Shown here: positions 1 to 4,678 of the stretch, piece by piece
How positions within the stretch are numbered: position 1 is the first letter of the stretch
Layout: each line of letters opens with the position of its first letter
From: Burkholderiales bacterium
Lineage (GTDB): Bacteria > Pseudomonadota > Gammaproteobacteria > Burkholderiales > SG8-41
NCBI GenBank assembly: GCA_019746155.1
Contig: JAIESJ010000150.1
Span: forward strand, 1-8,444
Direction of reading: 5' to 3'
DNA length: 8,444 bases
Made by a program: the position numbers and the translations under genes
Notes under the pieces: model-generated
What the model was told of the DNA's origin: nothing
Database searches by the model: none
The model's input: the letters and a program-made list of their open reading frames with translations, nothing else

Positions 1-65
1 TGGATGTCGTATTCCTCGCGTTCATCAGCTTTGCTCTCATCATCGAGGCTCTACGGTTGTGTTAA
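1..65 (+). pseudogene. 3' end of an unidentified protein with hydrophobic tail (partial)
   Basis: The frame starting at base 3 reads as a strongly hydrophobic stretch (DVVFLAFISFALII, then EALRLC) and stops at TAA 63-65. It resembles one transmembrane helix of a small or fused transporter subunit, but 20 residues are too few to name a family. It lies just upstream of two gene remnants in the same direction, so it may be a decayed gene or the true end of an intact upstream gene. The part before base 1 is not visible. The frame could also be open by chance, although the composition looks like a real membrane helix. Confidence 0.3.
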
Positions 66-327
66 CAGGCCCTAGTTACAGGCGGTGCCGGCCATGTCGG
101 CATGAACGTGCTCGAGTGGGGTGTGCTGCTCAAATCGGCGTATCCACTACCGGGTTGCCATGCAAGGCGAGGCGCCGAACATCGGCTACATTGACCGCGA
201 CCGCCATCCGATGGACATCGGGCGCATTGTGCAGGATGTCGGCTACGCACCACGTTTTGCGCCGCGGGCGGCCTATGCGGACTTTCTCGACTGGTTGAAA
301 CGCACGCCGGATTTCCGGAGTAACTGA
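66..327 (+). pseudogene. NAD-dependent epimerase/dehydratase remnant, internally deleted
   Basis: Two parts of one short-chain dehydrogenase/epimerase are visible in different frames. Bases 66-116 read QALVTGGAGHVGMNVLE, the N-terminal Rossmann motif GxxGxxG that binds NAD(P). Bases from about 148 to 327 read YRVAMQGEAPNIGYIDRD and then DIGRIVQDVGYAPRFAPRAAY, ending ADFLDWLKRTPDF, which is the typical C-terminal end of such enzymes. Family members are about 300 residues or more, so the whole middle, including the YxxxK catalytic region, is missing and the two ends are out of frame. There is no start codon in frame: a TAA at 63-65 precedes the motif directly. The stop (325-327) lies 3 bases before the amidase start, which suggests the intact ancestor was in an operon with it. 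This is clearly a non-functional relic. Confidence 0.7.
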
Positions 328-330
328 CGC

Positions 331-596
331 ATGAACGAACTGTGCCGGCTTTCCGCAACCGAGGCCGTCGCGCTGCTCAAGCGCCGCGAGGTGCCCCCGC
401 TCGAGCTGATCGACGCAGCAGAGGCGCGCATCGAGGCGACCAACCCCAAAATCAATGCGCTGGTTACCTTGTGCATGGAACGCGCCCGCGAACATGCGCA
501 GCGTCTCATGCCGTGAATCAGCGCTATCCCGAGGAGCTGAACGGCGTGCGCTTCGAGGTCGCAAACCTTACCCCAATTGATCCCAGGGACTCATGA
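331..596 (+). pseudogene. Amidase (amidase-signature family) remnant, N-terminus plus possible C-terminal scrap
   Basis: From ATG 331 there are 61 codons (stop TGA 514-516) that match the start of amidase-signature enzymes of the GatA type: LSATEAVALLKRREVPPLEL, then IDAAEARIEATNPKINALVT. A GGAG at 317-320 is a reasonable ribosome binding site. The usual family length is about 450-500 residues with a Lys-Ser-Ser catalytic triad, and none of that is present. Right after the stop, another frame (about 516-596) reads NQRYPEEL and then NLTPIDPRDS with a stop at 594-596. The IDPR ending is common at amidase C-termini, so this may be the other end of the same gene. That part is tentative; the N-terminal assignment is much firmer. 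The fragment ends 9 bases before the 3' end of chrA. Confidence 0.65.
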
Positions 597-605
597 ACTC
601 TCATG

Positions 606-1832
606 TCAAATTAAGCCCGGCAAAGCGGCCAGGGCCGCACCGCCTATTGCCGTGATCACCACAACATAGAGCGGGGATAATTTCCAATACATCAGTAACC
701 CGAAGGCAACCAGCGCCAACGCCATATCCCCGGTGTTTCTTATCGATGAAGTCCATACGGGATCATAGAGTGCGGCAAGCAGCAATCCAACGACAGCCGC
801 ATTAATACCACGTAGAGCAGATTGAACTTGCGTCTTCCGGCGCAACGATTCCCAATAGGGCAGTGCGCCGACTACGATAAGGAATGACGGCAGGAAGATC
901 GCAACAAGGGCAAGCAGACCGCCGGCGAAGCCATTAGGCTCCAGAGCGTTAACGGTGCCCAAGTACGCAGCAAAGGTAAACAGCGGCCCCGGTACCGCCT
1001 GAGCCGCGCCGTAACCCGCCAGGAACACATCATCGTTTACCCAGCCTGGGGGAACGACTTCGTTGCGCAACAGAGGTAGCACGACGTGTCCTCCACCGAA
1101 GACCAGCGACCCGGTCCGGTAGAAGCTGTCGAAGATTGCGAGCGCATGGTCATTTATGGCGTATGCGAGCGCAGGCAGTGCCAGCAGCAAACCCCAAAAC
1201 AGAATCCACGACACCGCGGCCGCTTGCTTGGAAACCGGAAACCTTGCATTCTCAGGGCGATGCAGTAAGACGGGTTCAAGGTAATGCCAGCCTGCCAATC
1301 CTCCAATCAAGATCGCGAGTATCTGCCCCCAAGCCGTCGGCCACAGGAATACAATCAAGGTGGCCGCGATGGCGAGTGTTGCCCGAAACCTGTCGGGACA
1401 GAGCGACTTGCCCATGCCCCAAATCGCCTGGGCGATGACCGCCACGGCCACGATCTTAAGTCCGTGCAACCAGCCGGCGTCGGCGGAGACGCCGAAAGCC
1501 GTAAAACCGTATGCGAAGGCGATCAATGCCAAGGCAGACGGCATCGTGAAGCCCAGCCATGCGGCAAAACCGCCCGGCAGCCCTCCCCGCGATATGCCGA
1601 GTGCGATACCGACCTGGCTGCTGGCCGGCCCGGGCAGGAAGTTGCACAGGGCAACGAGGTCGGCGTAGGAGTTGTCATCAAGCCATTTTCGTTTCTCGAC
1701 GAACTCGTGCCGGAAATACCCTATGTGAGCGATCGGCCCCCCGAACGAGGTGCAGCCGAGCTTCAGAAACGTCCAGAGTATGCTGAACAGCGGAGCGCGG
1801 GGCACCGCGTTTTGAGAGGAGTCTAATTGCAT
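606..1832 (-). CDS. chrA: Chromate transporter, long-chain CHR family
   Basis: A 408-residue inner-membrane protein of the CHR family, which exports chromate from the cytoplasm and so protects against Cr(VI). It has the two homologous halves of the long-chain type. The first carries FxKxGxxSFGGP (about residues 22-33), the R-x-E-F-V-E-K-R-K-W-L segment (41-51) and NFLPGPASSQ (64-73). The second carries VFGGGHVVLPLL (about 243-254) and AQAVPGPLFTFAAYLG (about 276-292). Many hydrophobic segments run through both halves and the length is normal. The start at 1832 gives the family N-terminus, but no good ribosome binding site precedes it. It is divergent from a PadR-type regulator across 116 bases, so control by that regulator is likely (inference). 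Some family members may move sulfate or other anions rather than chromate. Confidence 0.9.
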   Translation of the reverse strand: MQLDSSQNAVPRAPLFSILWTFLKLGCTSFGGPIAHIGYFRHEFVEKRKWLDDNSYADLVALCNFLPGPASSQVGIALGISRGGLPGGFAAWLGFTMPSALALIAFAYGFTAFGVSADAGWLHGLKIVAVAVIAQAIWGMGKSLCPDRFRATLAIAATLIVFLWPTAWGQILAILIGGLAGWHYLEPVLLHRPENARFPVSKQAAAVSWILFWGLLLALPALAYAINDHALAIFDSFYRTGSLVFGGGHVVLPLLRNEVVPPGWVNDDVFLAGYGAAQAVPGPLFTFAAYLGTVNALEPNGFAGGLLALVAIFLPSFLIVVGALPYWESLRRKTQVQSALRGINAAVVGLLLAALYDPVWTSSIRNTGDMALALVAFGLLMYWKLSPLYVVVITAIGGAALAALPGLI

Positions 1833-1860
1833 AATGTGACTTGAAATTTTCGGTATTTGC

Positions 1861-1866
1861 AGTCAA
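1861..1866 (-). promoter_or_regulatory. chrA: Possible -35 box for chrA
   Basis: Read on the minus strand, these bases are TTGACT, five of six matches to the sigma-70 -35 consensus, 28 bases upstream of the chrA start codon. I do not see a convincing -10 hexamer at the expected distance, so this is only half a promoter. It overlaps the possible -35 of the opposite padR promoter, so the two genes could be controlled from one place. Confidence 0.25.
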
Positions 1867-1891
1867 CAGCCGTAACCCAGCGCGATATACT
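1863..1891 (+). promoter_or_regulatory. Candidate sigma-70 promoter for the PadR-type regulator
   Basis: TCAACA (1863-1868, four of six consensus bases) and TATACT (1886-1891, five of six) are separated by 17 bases. Transcription would begin near base 1898, about 50 bases before the preferred start codon at 1949. A small inverted repeat (1883-1896) covers the -10 box. Confidence 0.4.
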
Positions 1892-1896
1892 GATCG
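1883..1896. promoter_or_regulatory. Candidate operator half 1 (inverted repeat over -10)
   Basis: CGAT (1883-1886) and ATCG (1893-1896) form a short inverted repeat around the candidate -10 box of the regulator gene. The arms are only 4 bases, so alone this would be weak. It is listed because a second, better inverted repeat with the same CGAT/ATCG core lies 40 bases downstream. Confidence 0.25.
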
Positions 1897-1930
1897 TTCG
1901 TCTATGCCTCGTGCGGCACGGAAATCATTA

Positions 1931-1945
1931 TATCGACATTCGATA
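1931..1945. promoter_or_regulatory. Candidate PadR operator (inverted repeat)
   Basis: TATCGA (1931-1936) and TCGATA (1940-1945) form a perfect 6-3-6 inverted repeat that ends 3 bases before the preferred start codon of the PadR-type gene. A dimeric winged-helix repressor binding here would block transcription elongation or translation initiation, which fits autorepression. PadR operators in other bacteria are often ATGT/ACAT-type, so this motif would be specific to this regulator. Binding is inferred. Confidence 0.4.
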
Positions 1946-1948
1946 ACG

Positions 1949-2260
1949 ATGGGCAATACAATTGTTCGCGACGTATTTCTTGCATTTGTGCGCGTGCATA
2001 TTCTGCATCACGCGGTCGAAGAGCCCGTCTTTGGCCTAGAGATGATCGAAGAGCTGCGCCGTCACGGATATGCGATGAGTCCGGGTACTTTGTATCCGAT
2101 TCTGCACGGCCTTGAGAAATCCGGTTATCTGCGTTCTTACGAAGAAATAGTGGGCGGCAAGCTGCGCAGGTATTACAGGGCCACTGACAAGGGGCGGCGT
2201 GTGCTTGCGGAGGCGAGGACTAAGATTCGAGAGTTGGTCGGCGAGGTACTGGAAGATTAG
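1949..2260 (+). CDS. PadR family transcriptional regulator
   Basis: A 103-residue winged helix-turn-helix repressor. After an N-terminal helix come FGLEMIEELRRHGYAMSPGT (residues 28-47), then LYPILHGLEKSGYL (48-61), the recognition region of PadR proteins. The wing contains GGKLRRYYRATDKGRRVL (69-86), and a short C-terminal helix for dimerisation follows. The small size matches the compact PadR subfamily. The frame is open from further upstream (ATGs at 1841 and 1904), but family similarity begins only near MGNTIVRDVF, so 1949 is preferred; none of the candidates has a clear ribosome binding site. It is divergent from chrA and most likely represses chrA and itself, with chromate or a related stress as the signal. 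The partner is inferred from position; the family is clear. Confidence 0.85.
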   Translation: MGNTIVRDVFLAFVRVHILHHAVEEPVFGLEMIEELRRHGYAMSPGTLYPILHGLEKSGYLRSYEEIVGGKLRRYYRATDKGRRVLAEARTKIRELVGEVLED

Positions 2261-2304
2261 GCGGCTTGCTTTGGATTCGGCCGGTTAGGTAGGGGAATCA
2301 GCAC

Positions 2305-2328
2305 AAAAAAATGCGGCAAGGTCTTCCG
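2305..2328 (-). terminator. Possible rho-independent terminator for the Mrr-like gene
   Basis: On the minus strand an imperfect hairpin (CGGAAG, loop ACC, TTGCCG, with one mismatch and one wobble pair) is followed by CA and seven T's (2305-2311 on the plus strand). It lies about 75 bases past the stop of the minus-strand nuclease-like gene. The stem is short, so confidence is moderate to low. Confidence 0.35.
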
Positions 2329-2341
2329 TTTTGATATGAAA

Positions 2342-2365
2342 GGGTTTCAACGAAAGTGGAAACCC
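2342..2365 (-). terminator. Stem-loop downstream of the Mrr-like gene
   Basis: GGGTTTC (2342-2348) and GAAACCC (2359-2365) form a perfect 7-base stem with a 10-base loop, about 40 bases past the stop of the minus-strand gene. On that strand only three T's follow directly. It may act with the hairpin at 2305-2328 to end transcription. It could also serve the padR transcript arriving from the other side. Confidence 0.35.
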
Positions 2366-2404
2366 GCACAGATTTTCGAGGGAACGGTTTGACTGCGCTT
2401 CGTT

Positions 2405-2953
2405 TTATCCGATGGGGCCGACCAGTTCCGCCAGCGCGGTGCCGGACAGCAGCGTGATCGGCTTGCCCGCAGCGAACTCGCGGGCGTTGGCGGAAAACTC
2501 CCCGGTGCCGATGCACACGCAGTTGAAGGCTTCGTGTCCGGACATGGCCGCGTAGAGTTCGCGCACCGGCCCGACGCCGACCTGATTCACTTTCCAGCGC
2601 CGGCATTGCACCAGCGTGATCTTGCCGTTTTTGCGCAGCGTGAAGTCGAATGCGCCGCTTGCCGATGCCTCGACCGCATAGCCCTGCCGGCGATAGGCTG
2701 CGCTGACGATAGCTCTGAATTTCTCCCATGGCATTTCGCGCAGCGCGGCGAGGCGCTCTCCGACATCGGCCGGCGATCTGCCGCGCAATTGTTTCCAGGC
2801 GACGTAGACGGCGACACCGACGAACGGCAGCGCGACAAAGGGCGCGAACTGCGGCAGGAATTGATAGGAGATCGCGAACAGAACCGCGGCGACGACGAGC
2901 GACACCCACCACGGCTGTTTGGACAGAATCGAAAACAAGGAGCGTTTGGCCAT
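2405..2953 (-). CDS. Membrane protein with Mrr-like restriction endonuclease domain
   Basis: A 182-residue protein. Two hydrophobic segments (about residues 15-33 and 37-54) make a helical hairpin in the inner membrane. A cytoplasmic domain follows from about residue 66, typical of the Mrr-like branch of the PD-(D/E)xK fold: a helix with WEKFRAIVSAAYRRQGYAVE (77-96), then the active-site strands GAFDFTLRKNGK (100-111) and ITLVQCRRWK (112-121). D103 and Q116 fit catalytic positions, but the expected lysine of Q-x-K is arginine (R118), so cleavage activity is doubtful. The ATG at 2953 is chosen because similarity begins at MAKRSL; upstream codons run into a palindromic repeat. No methylase or other restriction-modification partner is nearby. 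The role is unknown; DNA quality control or a degenerate nuclease are possibilities. Confidence 0.75.
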   Translation of the reverse strand: MAKRSLFSILSKQPWWVSLVVAAVLFAISYQFLPQFAPFVALPFVGVAVYVAWKQLRGRSPADVGERLAALREMPWEKFRAIVSAAYRRQGYAVEASASGAFDFTLRKNGKITLVQCRRWKVNQVGVGPVRELYAAMSGHEAFNCVCIGTGEFSANAREFAAGKPITLLSGTALAELVGPIG

Positions 2954-2960
2954 TGCGGAT

Positions 2961-2970
2961 GATCCGGATC
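2961..2970. promoter_or_regulatory. 10-base palindrome in the leader of the Mrr-like gene
   Basis: GATCCGGATC is a perfect palindrome 7 bases upstream of the ATG at 2953, between the candidate promoter and the start codon. It could be an operator, but a palindrome of this size also occurs by chance in GC-rich DNA. Confidence 0.2.
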
Positions 2971-2980
2971 GGAGGCGGTG

Positions 2981-3010
2981 GTTATAACTTGCCGTCCAGG
3001 AGTTTGTCGG
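2981..3010 (-). promoter_or_regulatory. Candidate promoter for the Mrr-like gene
   Basis: On the minus strand, CCGACA (3005-3010, four of six -35 bases) and TATAAC (2981-2986, five of six -10 bases) are separated by 18 bases. A transcript would start near base 2974, about 20 bases before the ATG at 2953. The -35 box lies inside the left arm and loop edge of the palindrome at 2997-3032. Confidence 0.35.
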
Positions 3011-3032
3011 ACTTGGGTTCGACAAACTCCTG
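2997..3032. repeat. REP-like palindrome (13-base arms)
   Basis: CAGGAGTTTGTCG (2997-3009) and CGACAAACTCCTG (3020-3032) are perfect inverted repeats around a 10-base loop. The left arm plus loop contains TGTCGGACTTG (3005-3015), which recurs in inverted orientation at 3198-3208. Perfect arms and a shared core suggest a member of a dispersed REP family rather than a terminator. The A-rich tract on its right (3040-3047) would give T's on the minus strand, 5' of the hairpin, so it does not fit a minus-strand terminator. Confidence 0.6.
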
Positions 3033-3071
3033 AAATGAAAAAAAACCAAACAACGAAGCGAAAAGGACGCC

Positions 3072-3131
3072 ATGCAAGTGACGTTAGATCAGGTCAGCAT
3101 AGGGTTTCGACACGTAAAGCTTCTTTATTAA
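3072..3131 (+). pseudogene. N-terminal scrap of an ABC-F-type ATPase (Uup-like), cut off at a repeat
   Basis: ATG 3072 is preceded by AAAAGGA (3061-3067), a good ribosome binding site 4 bases upstream, and opens 19 codons: MQVTLDQVSIGFRHVKLLY, stop TAA 3129-3131. The pattern L-D-x-V-S-I-G-F-x-H-V-x-L-L matches the very start of ABC-F ATPases such as Uup, before the Walker A motif. The reading frame ends exactly where the palindromic element (3131-3215) begins. The likely story is a real gene start cut off by insertion of, or recombination at, the repeat. The match is short, so the family call is tentative. No continuation of the gene is visible downstream. Confidence 0.45.
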
Positions 3132-3215
3132 GCAGCCTGTCGCCCAAGCAACGATTAACAGCGATCCATTCACGCTACGCGTTCCGGTGAATGGGGTCAA
3201 GTCCGACAGGCTGCT
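3131..3215. repeat. Nested REP-like inverted repeat
   Basis: The outer arms AGCAGCCTGTCG (3131-3142) and CGACAGGCTGCT (3204-3215) are perfect inverted repeats. Within them a second perfect pair, CCATTCAC (3166-3173) and GTGAATGG (3187-3194), is nested, so the whole 85 bases can fold into one long interrupted hairpin. The right half contains CAAGTCCGACA (3198-3208), the inverse of the core in the palindrome at 2997-3032. Together they look like a small cluster of REP units (a BIME-like mosaic). The only coding sequence seen between the two elements is the short scrap at 3072-3131. No REP-associated transposase (RAYT) is present in this window. Confidence 0.6.
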
Positions 3216-3260
3216 AGCGCAGGGTCAAGCTGCGGGCTGTCTGAACGGCACGAATTTCAA

Positions 3261-3266
3261 TATACT
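3261..3266 (+). promoter_or_regulatory. Possible -10 box for the CoA-transferase gene
   Basis: TATACT matches five of six bases of the -10 consensus and lies 40 bases before the start codon at 3307. The matching -35 region (CTGTCT, 3237-3242) is poor, so an activator may be needed or the promoter may be elsewhere. Confidence 0.3.
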
Positions 3267-3306
3267 CTGTTTTCTCTATTTCGCCGTTGGATATCCGGTT
3301 TTCGCC

Positions 3307-4509
3307 ATGTCCGCCAATAAACAACTGCCGCTCCAGGGCATCAAGGTCATCGAACTCGGCACGCTGATCGCCGGGCCGTTCTGCGCGCGCATGCTCGCCG
3401 AATTCGGCGCCGAGGTGATCAAGATCGAGGCGCCCGAGGGCGGCGATCAGATCCGCCAGTGGCGCAAGATGTACGAGGGCACTTCGTTGTGGTGGTATGT
3501 GCAGGCGCGCAACAAGAAGTCGGTGACGGTGAACCTGCGCGTGCCCGAAGGTCAGGAGATCGTGCGCAGGCTCGCGCGCGAGGCCGACATCGTGATCGAG
3601 AATTTCCGTCCCGGCGCGCTCGAGAAATGGAACATAGGCTGGGAACAGCTCTCGGCCATCAATCCCAAGCTCATCATGGTGCGGCTGTCGGGCTTCGGCC
3701 AGGACGGCCCGTACCGCGACCGCCCCGGCTTCGGCGTGGTCGGCGAAGCGATGGGCGGCATGCGCTACGTCACCGGCTACCCCGACCGCCCGCCGGTGCG
3801 GCTCGGCATCTCGATCGGCGATTCCCTGGCTGCGTTGCACGGCGTGATCGGCGCGATGATGGCGCTGCATCACCGCAACGTGAACGGCGGGCGCGGGCAG
3901 TACGTCGATGTCGCGCTCTACGAGGCGGTGTTCAACATGATGGAAAGCCTGGTGCCGGAATTCGACGTGCTGGGCTTCAAGCGCGAGCGCGCCGGCAACG
4001 CATTGCCGGGCATCGTGCCGTCGAACACCTATCCCACGCGCGACGGCAAGTACGTGATCATCGGTGCCAACAACGACAGCATTTTCAAGCGGCTGATGAG
4101 CGCGATCGGGCGCGAGGATCTCGCCAACGACGCATCGCTCGCCACCAACGCCGGCCGCGTGCCGCGCACCGCGGAACTCGACCGGGCGATCGAGGCCTGG
4201 ACGCGCACGCACGATCTCGATGCCGTGCTCGATGCGCTGGAGCGTGCGGAGGTGCCCTCGGGCCGCGTCTACGATGCCGAAGACATATTGAATGATCCGC
4301 ACTACGCCGCGCGCAGGATGATAGAGCAGTGGCGATTACCCGACGGCAAGCCGATGAAAATTCCGGCGGTGGTGCCCAAGCTTTCCGAGACGCCGGGTGA
4401 AACCAAGTGGCTGGGGCCCAGGCTTGGCGAGCATACGGCCAAAGTCATGACGGAACTCGGATACAGCGATGCCGAGCAGCAGGATATGAAACAGCGCGGG
4501 ATCATCTGA
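3307..4509 (+). CDS. CaiB/BaiF (family III) CoA-transferase
   Basis: A 400-residue cytoplasmic enzyme of the family III CoA-transferases, which move CoA between carboxylic acids. The N-terminus has GIKVIELGTLIAGPFCARML (11-30), then FGAEVIKIEAP (33-43); next come ARNKKSVTVNL (67-77) and ENFRPGALEKW (98-108), all family hallmarks. The catalytic Asp, which forms the acyl-anhydride and CoA-thioester intermediates, is most likely D172 in GISIGDSLAALHG. GRGQYVDVALYEAVFNMMES (about 196-215) and the C-terminal P-S-G-R-V-Y-D segment are also typical. The length is normal. ATG 3307 is chosen because similarity starts at LPLQGIKVIE; upstream codons run into the palindromic repeat. No clear ribosome binding site is visible. 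An ABC importer follows on the same strand, so the acid imported there may be the substrate. Acceptor and donor cannot be told from sequence. Confidence 0.92.
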   Translation: MSANKQLPLQGIKVIELGTLIAGPFCARMLAEFGAEVIKIEAPEGGDQIRQWRKMYEGTSLWWYVQARNKKSVTVNLRVPEGQEIVRRLAREADIVIENFRPGALEKWNIGWEQLSAINPKLIMVRLSGFGQDGPYRDRPGFGVVGEAMGGMRYVTGYPDRPPVRLGISIGDSLAALHGVIGAMMALHHRNVNGGRGQYVDVALYEAVFNMMESLVPEFDVLGFKRERAGNALPGIVPSNTYPTRDGKYVIIGANNDSIFKRLMSAIGREDLANDASLATNAGRVPRTAELDRAIEAWTRTHDLDAVLDALERAEVPSGRVYDAEDILNDPHYAARRMIEQWRLPDGKPMKIPAVVPKLSETPGETKWLGPRLGEHTAKVMTELGYSDAEQQDMKQRGII

Positions 4510-4554
4510 ATCCCGGCCGGGGTTTGCCCATCGCGTATCCTGCTGATATTGTCG

Positions 4555-4565
4555 GTAATCATTAC
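4555..4565. promoter_or_regulatory. Short inverted repeat, possible operator
   Basis: GTAAT and ATTAC flank a single C, giving an 11-base near-palindrome in the 169-base gap between the CoA-transferase and binding-protein genes. It sits about 50 bases upstream of the candidate -10 box, where an activator could bind. No regulator gene is adjacent, and chance is possible. Confidence 0.2.
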
Positions 4566-4609
4566 GAAAACAAGATGAAGCCGCCGATGCACGCCGAGTT
4601 ACTGGGATT

Positions 4610-4618
4610 TGGTATTAT
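4610..4618 (+). promoter_or_regulatory. Extended -10 promoter candidate for the ABC importer genes
   Basis: TGGTATTAT matches the extended -10 form TGnTATAAT with one mismatch. A transcript would start near 4625 and leave a leader of about 55 bases before the ATG at 4679. The -35 region is poor, as often seen with extended -10 promoters. If real, the importer can be expressed independently of the CoA-transferase. Confidence 0.35.
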
Positions 4619-4665
4619 CAGGATTTCGTGGCCGGCAGCACAGACCGGACTTCCGAAGACAGTTC

Positions 4666-4671
4666 AAGGAG
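4666..4671 (+). promoter_or_regulatory. Ribosome binding site of the binding-protein gene
   Basis: AAGGAG, a strong Shine-Dalgarno match, lies 7 bases before ATG 4679. It fixes the start at 4679 rather than the in-frame ATG at 4628 and implies high translation, as expected of a periplasmic binding protein. Confidence 0.8.
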
Positions 4672-4678
4672 AATCAGA

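Noticed and set aside
591..605. CATGA/TCATG repeat at the 3' end of chrA as a terminator
   Set aside because: The arms are only 5 bases and no T-run follows on the minus strand.
1284..1826. 180-codon plus-strand open frame opposite chrA
   Set aside because: Its composition is Pro/Arg/Gln-rich with no motif; chrA on the other strand is well supported over its full length.
2997..3047. The 13-base palindrome as an intrinsic terminator
   Set aside because: The adjacent tract is A-rich on the plus strand, and on the minus strand the T's precede the hairpin. No gene ends just before it on the plus strand.
3214..4302. Long minus-strand open frame (362 codons) opposite the CoA-transferase gene
   Set aside because: Its translation is dominated by His, Arg, Ala and Asp with no recognisable motif, the usual result of reading the antisense of a GC-rich gene. 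The plus-strand gene has clear family motifs throughout.
4511..4521. CCCGGCCGGGG as a terminator of the CoA-transferase gene
   Set aside because: The palindrome has no loop and no T-run follows, so it does not fit an intrinsic terminator. It is probably chance in GC-rich DNA.
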